This document shows positions 1 through 8,660 of a DNA stretch of 19,073 bases, one piece after another. This DNA comes from Saccoglossus kowalevskii (taxonomy: Eukaryota > Hemichordata > Enteropneusta > Harrimaniidae), in the NCBI RefSeq assembly GCF_000003605.2, contig NW_003125400.1:44994-64066 (forward strand). Direction: 5' to 3'. The notes beneath the pieces are model-generated. The model was not told where the DNA came from. It made no database searches and saw only the letters and a list, made by a program, of their open reading frames with translations. The first letter of the stretch is position 1, and every line of letters begins with the position of its first letter. Made by a program: the position numbers and the translations under genes.

Positions 1-490
1 ATGAATCAACCACTTTAATGCATGTTGCCACATTCATATGAATAAATTTCTTTAATGCATGTTGCCACATTCATATGAATCAACCACTTTAATGTATGTT
101 GCCACATTCATATGAATAAATCACTTTTATGCATGGTGCCACATTCATATGAATTAATCGCCTTAATATATATTGATATATTCATAGGAATTAACCACTT
201 TAATGCATGTTGCCACATTCATATGAATTAATCGCCTTAATGCATGTTGCCACATTCTAATGAATCAACCACTTTAATGCATGTTGCCACATTCATATGA
301 ATAAATTTCTTTAATGCACGTTGCCACATGCATATGAATTAATCGCCTTAATGCATGTTGCCACATTCTAATGAATCAACCACTTTAATGCATGTTGCCA
401 CATTCATATGAATTAATCGCTTTAATGCATGTTGCCACATTCATATGAATTAATCGCCTTAATGCATGTTGCCACATTTATATGAATCAA
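1..490. repeat. 37-bp minisatellite, about 13 copies
   Basis: Tandem copies start at 1, 38 and 75 and continue to about 490, so the period is 37 bp. Each copy carries the core TTAATGCATGTTGCCACATT followed by a variable ATGAAT(C/A/T)AA(C/T) junction. Copies differ mainly at the junction (cgcc, cact, tttct variants); one copy near 165-200 is strongly diverged. The array runs off the left edge, so its true length is unknown. It sits either in an intron or 5' of the VSP exons. Confidence 0.97.
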
Positions 491-748
491 CAAATATTTA
501 ACTAAAATTAAAACTGGCTGGTATTAGGCTTCTAGTTATAAGAAGTTCATCCTTTGGTTGAAATATATTTTCAAGACGTAAGCGTAGATATCAAAATGGT
601 ACTCGCGCTGTCATAGATAATGTCTGTGTGGTCATCAAAATTAACCATGACATGGCACAGGAGGCTTTCACAGATTTGAATCTTGACATTATGACATCTG
701 ATTGTACATCTGTAGGCTATACTTGTAATGAGTTGTATTTTTTTACAG
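491..748. other. AT-rich non-coding stretch before the first visible VSP exon
   Basis: No reading frame here resembles the hydrophobic S1-S3 helices expected upstream of the S4 exon. It ends in a good 3' splice site (pyrimidine run then ACAG, 748). Most likely intron sequence, with S1-S3 exons left of the window; alternatively a 5' untranslated or promoter region if translation begins at the Met at 750. Confidence 0.5.
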
Positions 749-839
749 AATGATTGCCTGTTTACGTACAATACGAGTTTTATTTTTTGTGCGTCTTATG
801 GTTGAACAATATAAGAAAAAGAGTGAACTAAAAAATCAA
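749..839 (+). CDS. VSP exon a: C-terminal S4 helix and start of linker
   Basis: Acceptor ttttttacag, donor caa|gtaagt. The first base completes a codon from an upstream exon, and the exon ends in phase 0. It encodes 30 residues beginning MIACLRTIRVLFFVRL. Arg occurs at helix positions i, i+3 and i+9, while i+6 is Phe. A KKK run follows. The Met at 750 is in frame, so initiation here cannot be excluded, but a splice acceptor directly before it and the S4-like content favour an internal exon. Confidence 0.8.
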
Positions 840-3800
840 GTAAGTTATTTTTTATCATTGATTTTACCATTTTGACCTTGCGTTAATGGCCACCATGATG
901 TGTGATATAATTCTCTAAGTTTGTACAACCCAAGCAGGAAGAAGTGTTGAGATATATATTGTATGTTATATATCCTACAGATATCAGACAACCATCCAAG
1001 ATATCCAGTACCAGTATTTTCACAATCAGATCTAGTGCACATAACAGGTAAATATAATCTATTGCAGTTCTTATTCTTTGTGAATATTTAACGTTGTTTA
1101 ATTGTACAGATAACTCCATGTGTTGAACATTGATAATGATATTGGATAACATCTTTCCCCAAACTATGCAACACTGGTATTGTTGTGTTTGACACATGAA
1201 AGTCAGGTGCAGGACGGTATTTTATTATGGATTGCATAAATATGTAAGCTAGGTTAATATAGTAGATAGATACATGTAATGTGCGTTTGGTAAAATGACA
1301 AGTCAAAGAACAAAAACACAATAGACAACTGACAACCAGTGGACGAATACAACACATGGTGAAATATGTGAGGTTGATATATATATATATATATGATGTA
1401 GGAAGTGATGTAAGGCACCCCCCCCCCCTACATGTGGTCAAATGTTATTCAGTTACAGATTGTTTTGTTTCAGAACACTTAATAATCATGCAATCACCAT
1501 GTAATCGGACAATATCAGATGTATCAAATGTCCTCAACACAATATATCCGGGGCAGTATAGAATTTATAACTTATCAGGTGAGCCATGAAACTTCATTGG
1601 TGGATAGTTGATTATAATGACCCAGGCTATGCCTATACTTAGAAACGCATCACATACAAGTAAATGTATTATTGATACAGTAGCTAATTGTATTTCATCA
1701 TCTTAAAGTGATTAATTCTTCCTTGGGAGATAATTTGATATAAGGGAATGCTATAAACATAGTCACATCTAATTTCAGATTTAAATTAAATTTACTAATG
1801 AATAAATTAACATTTAAACACAATATAAAAAAGAGGTCATGTAAAGAACGTAATACTTTCTCAAGTTGTAGACACAACATTTATTTTTTACTGTTATTGC
1901 TAATCTTGTATTAAAATCTTTCATTTTAGATGATATTGAGTATGATGAAGGTTATTTTAATTACAGTGTTTACAATCTTCCAATAGATGATCAGCATGTA
2001 CCATCTTTAAGGTAATTATTTGATTATTTCTCTTATATATGTCAGTGCATTGTTATGATGACATATGTACAGTTGGTTCTGTAAATGTATACACGAGTCA
2101 ATTCAATTCAGTATATGTATTGAAACCACTCATCTACAAAACGTTATTTTTAGGCTTGATATGTTATCTCTCAAAGGTTTGTTCTAAGGACAATTGTAAC
2201 AGTCTAAGAGGAATGAGATGTCAAGCATGAACGAAAGAAGGGGAGGTGACAAGTCACAACCACTTTTTTCAAGCTTGATACATAGAGTAATGCATGTTGT
2301 GTGTGTGAGGTTCATTCCTTCCACCCCTTAAAAAATAATGTGTTACCCACCCATTTGTTAGATATTGTTGTAGTATTTCTTCATTTTCATTTGCCCACAA
2401 TGCACTTCTAATTATTTGCTATGTAAAGAATCAATGAATAACATATAAACATAACAAATGATGTCTATTCATAGAGATATTATCTTATTCTGTGAGAATG
2501 TAAAGGAATGGTTGCAATCTGATGAACATAACGTTGCCATACTACACGGTGATGGCGGGAAAGGTAAATAGCGCCACCTAGTGTTGATAATCTAACTGCA
2601 TTTACAAAAAATAAATAAACAGAACTTTATTTTGAACAAATATTTGATAAAACCTACTGACTAATAGTGGACGCAAATCATCTTTCAATATTGATTCTCT
2701 ACCAAATATGACCAGATTGACTTTTAAATGAATCTTAATCTCCTATTATGTTATTAAGCATGGTTACTTGGGAGTTAAATCTTAAATTTGTGTATATGCA
2801 CATCGTATGATACGTGTTGTTCAGATCAATGCTGTGCTGGCCTTGTACATTCAAACAAGTCTTGCGCGAGATGATACATGGGTCCAATTCATCCTTGCGT
2901 GTTATATTGTATCACCAATGCATTGTATTTCTAAGCAATCAAATATGCCAAAATGTTTAAAAACAGATATATTTTATCCATTGTAATTGTTGGTTGCAAA
3001 CTTTCTGGTAGAAAGAAAATATGTATCACGTATTGGTTTGTAATTCGCGCATTGAAAAAAAAACTAAAAGAAATGATAACTGTTAAACCAAATCACCTAT
3101 ATGTGTTGCAGTTACAGAATGTACCCGCAATTATAATAACATGTATATATATATATATATTTTGTAGGTGCAATTGGTCTAATGATGAGTGTTTTATTGT
3201 TAAATTATGGACTTTATGAACAAACTAAGGTAATTAACGAAACAAATATTTAGTATCATATTAATCATGTGACTGGGTAAAGTAAATATTCTACTCAGTG
3301 ATTAAATGATGTAAATACTGAAAGCTCTGTAACTATGCTTTTGCTTATTACTGCTTTATTGGCCTAACACTGTTGCTATTTTGGGACAGAACATAATAAT
3401 CTATTGGTGTGCATAGGATCAAACTTGTTTGTTTGTGCAAATTCTACAGATTCTTATAATAAAGAGATCAAATCAGTTTTGTGAATTGTTATTAATAGTA
3501 AATTTAACTGAGAATCTGACGACAACATTCAATTTCTATTTCTTACTATTTGCTTACAAATATGCAAATTATGTGCTGTATTCAAAAATAAAATCAGTTT
3601 TGCACTTTTCATAGTACATGTAAATGAAATATCATTTGTAATTGAATCATTACTAAAAACTGTTTGTCATTTTTTTTATTGAACAGGAATCACTGTATGA
3701 TTTTTGTGGAAGATGCGATTTCAATTATCCAGTAGAAACACCGAGTCAAGTATGAACTTGTACATATAACATATTGTGTGTCAGATCATCCTGTCCAGAA

Positions 3801-5485
3801 GCTATCAAGAAAACAACACATATTAGTCAATCTACTGAATCTAATTAGTGAACATGATTCTGTATCTGGTGGTATTTCTTGTGTTTATAATAAAGGAAAA
3901 ATGATATTCTACTTGACTTGAAACGATTTTTTTATCCTGTTACAGTGCCAATATGTGGAGTATTATAAACAGGTCAAGGAAATACACAATGGTATATTGC
4001 CAACGCAAAGAGAAACTAAACTTAAAGCAATTCATTTAGAAGCAATATCAGGTAAAAAAAAATACATTGACCTTCTTAAGTACAGTTTTTGAAATAATCA
4101 GTATTTGGCACATAGTGTGTCACATGATAATGTTTCTAATTGACAATTTCATTGTTAACACTATAACGTGTCTTGATTGTGACATTTAGCAATTAGGTGG
4201 TTTGGAATGTGTATTGATGCCAAGGATCAATTATGAAAGCTTGATTATGGATCTACTTTTAACCAGGGGTGCGTGTTGTTTATGTCTTTGCATTTACTAC
4301 TAGGTATTGGTAAAGGTGACGGAAGAGATTTATACTTTGAAATTATTTACAACGAGTTTGAAATATTTGAATTGCGACTCGACTCAAACTGCAACTGTCA
4401 GGTAAGATTGCAATAATTTATTCATTACATGATTAAAGAAAATATTCAATCATGTTTAAGGTTCAATGAAGTGTTTACACATTTAGACTTGAAATTAGAA
4501 TCATTTTACATAAGTTGTGTGATGTTGTGTTATATATTTGTTATAACATTGTACACTCGAAATAATGTTTATATATATTTATAACAATATTTTATTTTGA
4601 GTATACAGAGTGCATATGATAACGAGTCTGACAGCGTCATTATACATGTGACAAATTCACCTGTTCTATCGGGAGACATTAAAGTTATATGCCATTCAAC
4701 CATGGTAAGTTATTCAGATTTATTTAGAGATGTAGAATAATAATTGTTATCATGCCACATTCAGGTCCACAAGCATACTTGCTAACATAGTGGCTACTAG
4801 TTTGAGGATTCATATAGCCATCATGAGAGTGCATGGTCAACAACGTTTAGCAACACCCTAACCCCACCATACTACTCTTTAAAGTGCCTGTGCTCTGGAT
4901 TATATAATCTTTTTTTCATTCATTTAGCAAATTTGAAAAACTTACTACAGACTTTTTTTATATATTGAGTATTAACGCATCACAAATTTGTGATTCTGTT
5001 TGTCCCATAATTTATTTTGCTTATTAATTTGTAGTACCAGGGTATTATATATAGTGTATATTGTTTTTTTTTGTTTCCAAGAATGCAATCTCATTTGCAT
5101 ATGATGTAATTGTAATCATGACAATCAAACCATTTACACCATGAATACAGGGCTGATATTGAGCTCAACAATTGACAGTAAAATTGTTTACATCAAAATC
5201 TTCATTTGAATTGAATTTTGAAGTGTTATCTATTCTTTTTGAGGTCAAAGTTCACAAACTTTTTTCAATGATTTTTTTTTTGTTAATTTTCAGGACACTG
5301 TACCAAAAGGATATGGAAATTGTTCCTTCTATATCTGGTTAAATACATCGCTCATTGAAGACAGTTCCATTCATTTACATCGTAGTCAGTTGGATAATCT
5401 ACATAAACCCGAGATATCCCGTGTGTATAAAGAGAATTTTGGGATGACACTTAAATTTTGTAATGTTGCCGAGAGTAATGTTTGA
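749..5485 (+). CDS. Voltage-sensing phosphatase (VSP/TPTE family), catalytic site dead; 5' part missing
   Basis: Eleven exons join in frame: 749-839, 981-1047, 1474-1578, 1930-2011, 2475-2563, 3168-3229, 3687-3749, 3946-4051, 4304-4401, 4609-4704, 5294-5485, all with GT-AG introns. Counting from the Met at 750 they give 349 residues and a TGA. Residues 1-16 look like the end of S4 (LRTIRVLFFVRL) and 17-45 the linker. The PTEN-like phosphatase domain is about 46-205, including RIYNL, the WPD-type loop IDDQHVP (Asp 108), the P-loop HGDGGKGAIG (139-148) and VETPSQ (181-186). The C2 domain is about 206-345 (SGDIKV, NCSFYIWLNTSLI). Order, linker length and C2 motifs match Ciona VSP and TPTE better than PTEN. 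In active relatives the P-loop is HCxxGKGRTG; here Cys is Gly and Arg is Ala, so hydrolysis of phosphoinositides is not expected. In the family the voltage sensor sits in the plasma membrane and the enzyme acts on its inner leaflet. No stop or frameshift interrupts the model, which argues against a simple pseudogene. Upstream exons for S1-S3 are presumed outside the window. Confidence 0.92.
981..1047 (+). CDS. VSP exon b: sensor-phosphatase linker
   Basis: Acceptor atcctacag, donor acag|gtaaat, phase 0 in and phase 1 out. It encodes 22 residues ending DLVHIT, which lines up with the DLTYVT-like strand that opens the phosphatase domain in VSPs. The linker has few basic residues compared with the strongly basic phosphoinositide-binding linker known in Ciona VSP. 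Confidence 0.85.
1377..1428. repeat. (TA)n and poly-C tract in VSP intron
   Basis: A pure TA run (1377-1394) is followed by a run of 11 C (1418-1428) within the intron between exons b and c. These are simple repeats likely to vary in length. Confidence 0.9.
1474..1578 (+). CDS. VSP exon c: N-terminal phosphatase domain
   Basis: Acceptor ttgtttcag, donor cag|gtgagc, phase 1 in and 1 out. It encodes EHLIIMQSP, then SDVSNVLN, then QYRIYNLS. These match the family pattern of an IxxM(S/G)xP start, a helix with VxxFL, and the (F/Y)(R/K)IYNL strand of PTEN and VSPs. Confidence 0.93.
1930..2011 (+). CDS. VSP exon d: WPD-type loop
   Basis: Acceptor cattttag, donor aag|gtaatt, phase 1 in and 2 out. 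It encodes the segment ending LPIDDQHVPSL. The second Asp (residue 108) is at the position of the general-acid Asp of PTEN and VSPs (xxDDHNxP), so this catalytic residue is kept although the P-loop is lost. Confidence 0.93.
2475..2563 (+). CDS. VSP exon e: P-loop exon with Cys replaced
   Basis: Acceptor attcatag, donor aaag|gtaaat, phase 2 in and 1 out. It encodes the helix FCENVKEWLQSD followed by NVAILHGDGGK. The triplet after His (cac) is ggt, Gly, where the nucleophilic Cys codon is expected, and the next is gat, Asp, where Lys is usual. Confidence 0.93.
3144..3160. repeat. (TA)n tract abutting a 3' splice site
   Basis: The TA run ends seven bases before exon f (3168) and takes the place of most of the usual pyrimidine tract, leaving only ttttgtag. 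Confidence 0.85.
3168..3229 (+). CDS. VSP exon f: helix after the P-loop
   Basis: The acceptor tttgtag lies directly after a (TA)n run; donor aag|gtaatt; phase 1 in and 0 out. It encodes G-AIGLMMSVLLLNYGLYEQTK. The Ala directly after GKG replaces the invariant phosphate-binding Arg (GKGRTG in active enzymes). The hydrophobic helix that follows is typical of the family. Confidence 0.92.
3687..3749 (+). CDS. VSP exon g: TI-loop region
   Basis: Acceptor tgaacag, donor caa|gtatga, both phase 0. It encodes ESLYDFCGR to VETPSQ. VETPSQ matches the VETASQ of Ciona VSP and TIPSQ of PTEN. The loop between DF and VET is several residues shorter than I recall for Ciona VSP, closer to PTEN length. Confidence 0.9.
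3946..4051 (+). CDS. VSP exon h: end of phosphatase domain, start of C2
   Basis: Acceptor tgttacag, donor tcag|gtaaaa, phase 0 in and 1 out. It encodes the QYVEYYKQVK helix, the GILPT turn and the first C2 strand LKAIHLEAIS, matching the RYVxYxxxxK...LPP...L.I..I order of VSPs and PTEN. Confidence 0.92.
4304..4401 (+). CDS. VSP exon i: C2 domain strands
   Basis: Acceptor ctactag, donor cag|gtaaga, phase 1 in and 0 out. It encodes GIGKGDGRDLYFEI and a Cys-rich end (NCNCQ). The G(I/V)G(K/R)G(D/N)G segment is shared with Ciona VSP and not with PTEN, which supports the VSP assignment. Confidence 0.92.
4609..4704 (+). CDS. VSP exon j: C2 domain core
   Basis: Acceptor gtatacag, donor atg|gtaagt, both phase 0, 32 codons. 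It encodes SPVLSGDIKVICHSTM; the (V/L)xGDIKV strand is a hallmark of PTEN and VSP C2 domains. Confidence 0.93.
5294..5485 (+). CDS. VSP terminal exon: C2 end and stop
   Basis: Acceptor aattttcag, 63 codons and TGA at 5483-5485. It encodes PKGYGNCSFYIWLNTSLI, then LDNLHKPEISRVYKENFG and a final beta strand MTLKF. In VSPs the protein ends at this point of the C2 domain, so the C-terminus is complete. No clear AATAAA follows within the next 250 bases. Confidence 0.93.
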   Translation, partial: DTVPKGYGNCSFYIWLNTSLIEDSSIHLHRSQLDNLHKPEISRVYKENFGMTLKFCNVAESNV

Positions 5486-5744
5486 CATTTTACCTTACAC
5501 CTAAAGTTTAAACACTTTTTAAAGAAATAGACTTTTGTGAAAAAATGTTTACATGTTGCATCTAAATATAAATACAAAGTTGTGAATATTCATTTAGTGA
5601 TATCATGTCTTTTGAGTCCATTATATTACTACCTTGTTTAGCTAATGGCTCATACACAAATAATTACACAACTTTATTTCCAATTCCAAGAATCAAAGAA
5701 AGCTTAGAAAGAACTCCCGTGTGCTGAGAGTATTGGAGACACAT
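5486..5744. other. VSP 3' flank or 3' UTR, no gene seen
   Basis: AT-rich sequence following the VSP stop. It probably holds the 3' untranslated region. No convincing polyadenylation hexamer and no further reading frame is seen before the satellite array begins. Confidence 0.5.
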
Positions 5745-6247
5745 TAGAAATTAATTAAAAATTACTTGTATTTGAGATATTGATTGAAAAATTAATTGTG
5801 CAAATCAGGTAATTAATATGAACAGATTTGAGTGTAAAACTAAGGTCTGCGCAATGTAACAGACCATCTATGTACCAATGAAATGTGAACAATTATTATG
5901 CTAACTAGGGAAATAATATGAACAGATTTTAACCCAAAACTAATCAGGTTTGCACATTGTCCTAGAGCATCTACATACCAAGTTTCATTGAAATGGAATA
6001 ATTAGTACTATAGACATCAGTGTAAAAGAATAAAATTGATTTAATTATGCAAATTAGGTAATTAATATGTTGAGATTTTAACCCAAAATTAATCAGGTCT
6101 GTCTATTGTCTTAGAACATTTATGTACCAAATGTTATTGAAATGTGATGATATCAGTGTGAAAGCTGAAAATTAACTAATTATGCAAATTAGGTGATTAA
6201 TACATTGTATACACAAATATTCACCCCAAAACTAATATGGTCCCTGC
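5745..6247. repeat. ~125-bp satellite array, left part
   Basis: About four diverged tandem units share the words ATTATGCAAATTAGGTAATTA, ATTTTAACCCAAAACTAATC, ATCTATGTACCAAGTTTCAT and GATATCAGTG. Unit length is near 120-130 bp. The array breaks inside a unit at the word GTCCCTGC (6240-6247). Confidence 0.85.
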
Positions 6248-6249
6248 TT

Positions 6250-6605
6250 ACAGACAAAAAAGATTATACGAGGAGGCGCTTCCACTTCCACCAGCCAGGG
6301 ACGCAACTTGCCCCGACAGTCCTTCAACCAAAGTCCTCATCTCGGAGGCAAACCCGGCGCCGTGCGAGGAAGAGTCCACAAAGGGACCCGCAACAGGCCC
6401 CATAGAAGGAAAGACCTCCAGGGGCACAGCCTCGCTATAGCCGGTAAAATCGGGTAAACCACCACCTGAAAACACAGACTGTGAGGATGCCCTCCGATCA
6501 GCACGGGAGACCGAGAAATAATATCGGTACCTCCACCATTGGGCCTCCTACTTGACGTCTCAGTACGAAGTACCGGTAGCCGAGCGAGAGGACTTTCCAC
6601 TCATG
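6250..6605 (-). pseudogene. Decayed GC-rich coding-like fragment, possibly retroelement gag start
   Basis: This stretch is far more GC-rich than its surroundings. On the minus strand an ATG at 6605 opens MSGKSSRSATGTSY then stops. Neighbouring frames continue with coding-like Ser/Gly/Pro-rich text (SSRRPNGGGTDIISRSP, then FSGGGLPDFTGYSEAVPL, then VEGLSGQVASLAGGSGS), so two frame changes are needed. The composition recalls the start of gag-like proteins of DIRS-type elements, but I do not recognise a specific family. It is cut off at the insertion edge. Confidence 0.35.
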
Positions 6606-6916
6606 CCAAACACGCAACTCACTTCAATTCACTGCTGTGAAAAATACGAGCGACGTGGTCAGTCTCAGCGATTTTGATGGCTCTAAAAAAATATCTCAGG
6701 CATCAGAACTCCAGTGAAAAAACACAAGCCTTCGAGGCAAAACCCCCGAACCCCGCACGCAGTTACGCAAAAAGCATTTTGGATGCGGGTTCTATGCTGG
6801 TAAATTCTGAATATAACCACTGCACAGTCGACTCGAAAACGAGGAGACCAAAAATCGGCAGCGAGTCATAAGGCTGTCATTACATCTATTCATTTCTAAA
6901 TACGTAGATCAAGCAT
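6606..6916. other. Moderately GC-rich non-coding part of the insertion
   Basis: This lies upstream (minus orientation) of the gag-like fragment. The small open frame at 6674-6871 has no recognisable features. It is probably leader or terminal-repeat sequence of the inserted element. Confidence 0.35.
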
Positions 6917-6925
6917 GAAATGAAG

Positions 6926-7436
6926 CGGGTACAATCACTTCGCCCGAAATCCACTTCGCCCGAACTCCTTCGCCTGATTACCAGTTCGCCCAATTACCGG
7001 TTCGCCCGTTTTCCTTTTCGCCCGATTTACCGATGTTACACAGTAGGCCTACTGGGGGTTTCGATTCGAAATGTACATCTGGTAAAATGCATAAAATCTA
7101 CCATATGATCGCATTTTAGTCAGGGTTTTCTTGCCGATGCAAACACTGCAACTGATGTGACTGTCCCTCAACTCATTGTTTCCTCCCGATACACAAATGG
7201 CATAAAACGCAACGCAACGGCATAAAATTACGTTACAACCCCGTTGTAAACTTCACGTTCGTCACCTTATAAAAACAAATTTCGACTTCTACGTTATCTT
7301 GTTTTGACTACACGTAAATACCAAACATACGGGGAACCAGGCGAACTGTTAATCGGGCGAAATGACAATCGGGCGAACAGGTAATCGGGCGAAACCGTTC
7401 GGGCGAAGTGGTAATTGGACGAAATGCCCCCAATTC
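6926..7436. mobile_element. Fold-back/MITE-like element of TTCGCCCG repeats
   Basis: The left arm (about 6938-7030) has six TTCGCC words, mostly TTCGCCCG, spaced about 14-18 bases by ATTACC-like linkers. The right arm (about 7339-7425) has the inverse, five GGCGAA words plus one variant, spaced the same way (AATCGGGCGAA). The roughly 300-bp centre is unique sequence. The whole is flanked by GAAATGAAG at 6917-6925 and 7437-7445, a likely 9-bp target duplication (8 bp plus one chance match is also possible). No coding capacity, so it is non-autonomous. Confidence 0.75.
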
Positions 7437-7445
7437 GAAATGAAG

Positions 7446-8219
7446 ACGACATGCATGAGGGAAGCGAATTACAGTAGGAAAAGGTGACGTAACGAAATCA
7501 ACAAGTGATTAAGCCACGACGCCCGGGTTTTATTTATTCTTGTTGTGAAAAATGCTACACACAAAGGAGAAAATGACACAAGGGTAAAAATGACAAGGAA
7601 AACTTAATCTCACCAGCTACAATGGGGCTTCCCCTATCTCTCCGTCATTGGCAGAATCGCTGATTAATGCCTACAGTTCAAAATAGTCATTTTGATAGAG
7701 TCTATGGTGGGTAATTGAACGTAGTGAATTGGTGTGGCAAAGAAAAATAAATTTTAATACACTTATTTTATAATTGTGAATTTGTTATGGAGTTCTGGGA
7801 TGGCATGTACAAAATATCCATAATATTGAACTCCATATTGCCATAAAAATAAGCTCAATTTCCATATCAAAAAATGGGGAAATTTCCTTTAAATTGTAAC
7901 ATAAAATTTGTGGTATGGTGTAAATCCTCTAGGTAATGTATAACTTCTTTACAATGGGGTACATTGTGCGAGATCTTACAATAATGTATTAAATTTATCG
8001 CTTAACAGTAATGTATAAAATCTCAGTCATGAATAGCTTCTCTACAGTGAGGTACAGATCCTCAAATTATTGTATAACTTCTCTAGAGTAGATTACTAAT
8101 CCTCACATTTGCGACTTACATACCGTAATGTACAAGTTCTAAAACTAATTAAAACTTCACTTTATTGGAGTAATGCATGTAAAATGTATTTCAACTGAGC
8201 AATCCAATAAAAAACTATC
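7446..8219. other. AT-rich right part of the insertion, no gene seen
   Basis: It contains loosely repeated words TAATGTATAA(C/A)(T/A)TCT and CTTCTCTACAGTG between about 7930 and 8160. No reading frame of note. Confidence 0.4.
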
Positions 8220-8660
8220 GTCCCTGCATATGCTAGAGGATCTATGTACCAAGTTTCATCAAAATATGATTATTAGTAGTTGAGATAATATGCACAAATA
8301 TTTACTCCACAACAATCAATCTCTGCATAGTCCTAGTGTCTATGTACAAGTTTAATTGGAATGTGATGATTACGACGATATCAAAACTTGAAAATGTATT
8401 AATTATGTAAATTAGGTAATTAATATGTACTGATATTACCCCCCGAAAATATGATTAGTACTTGAGATATTAGTGGAAAAGTAAAAAAATTTACTAATCA
8501 TTATGCAAATTAGCTAATTAATATGCAAAGATTTTTACCCAAAACTAATCAAATCTGTGCATTAGAGCATCTATGTGACTGGTTCTTTAGATATCAGTGG
8601 AACAGGCATGGAACAGCTAAAAATTAGCTAATTATTATTCAAATTACAAGTCCCAGTAGA
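8220..8660. repeat. ~125-bp satellite array, right part
   Basis: It resumes the same unit as 5745-6247 (ATCTATGTACCAAGTTTCATC, TTAGGTAATTAATATG, TTTTTACCCAAAACTAATCA). About three to four diverged units before the pattern fades near 8660. Confidence 0.82.

Larger units (their letters stand above)
6248..8219. mobile_element. ~1.97-kb insertion into the satellite, 8-bp target duplication
   Basis: The satellite unit is cut after GTCCCTGC at 6247 and resumes with the same GTCCCTGC at 8220, continuing through the expected ...CTAGAG(G/C)ATCTATGTACC. The two copies therefore look like an 8-bp target-site duplication. I see no matching terminal inverted repeats. The inner sequence includes a GC-rich coding-like part on the minus strand (6250-6605), a nested fold-back element (6926-7436) and AT-rich filler. 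An 8-bp duplication fits hAT-like elements among others, but the class is not established. Confidence 0.6.

Noticed and set aside
1-490. CRISPR-like array
   Set aside because: Copies are directly tandem with a constant 37-bp period and no unique spacers; it is a eukaryotic minisatellite.
571-1441. Minus-strand open frames of 65-117 codons across the S4 and linker exons
   Set aside because: They lie opposite the supported VSP exons and repeats, have low-complexity translations, and show no splice or family support.
1356-1589. 77-codon plus-strand frame taken as a stand-alone gene
   Set aside because: Only its second half (from 1474) is real, as VSP exon c; the first half is intron with TA and C runs.
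2039-3614. Small plus-strand frames at 2039-2230, 2953-3219 and 3429-3614
   Set aside because: Intron sequence of the VSP gene; only the last bases of the second overlap exon f, and the translations are AT-rich noise.
6193-6600. Overlapping plus- and minus-strand frames in the GC-rich patch as host genes
   Set aside because: The plus frames are shadows. The minus frames look coding-like but are broken by stops and need frame changes, so they are listed only as a decayed fragment.
6248-8219. Terminal inverted repeats for the 2-kb insertion
   Set aside because: The left end (TTACAGACAAAAAAG) and the complement of the right end (GATAGTTTTTTATTGG) do not match.
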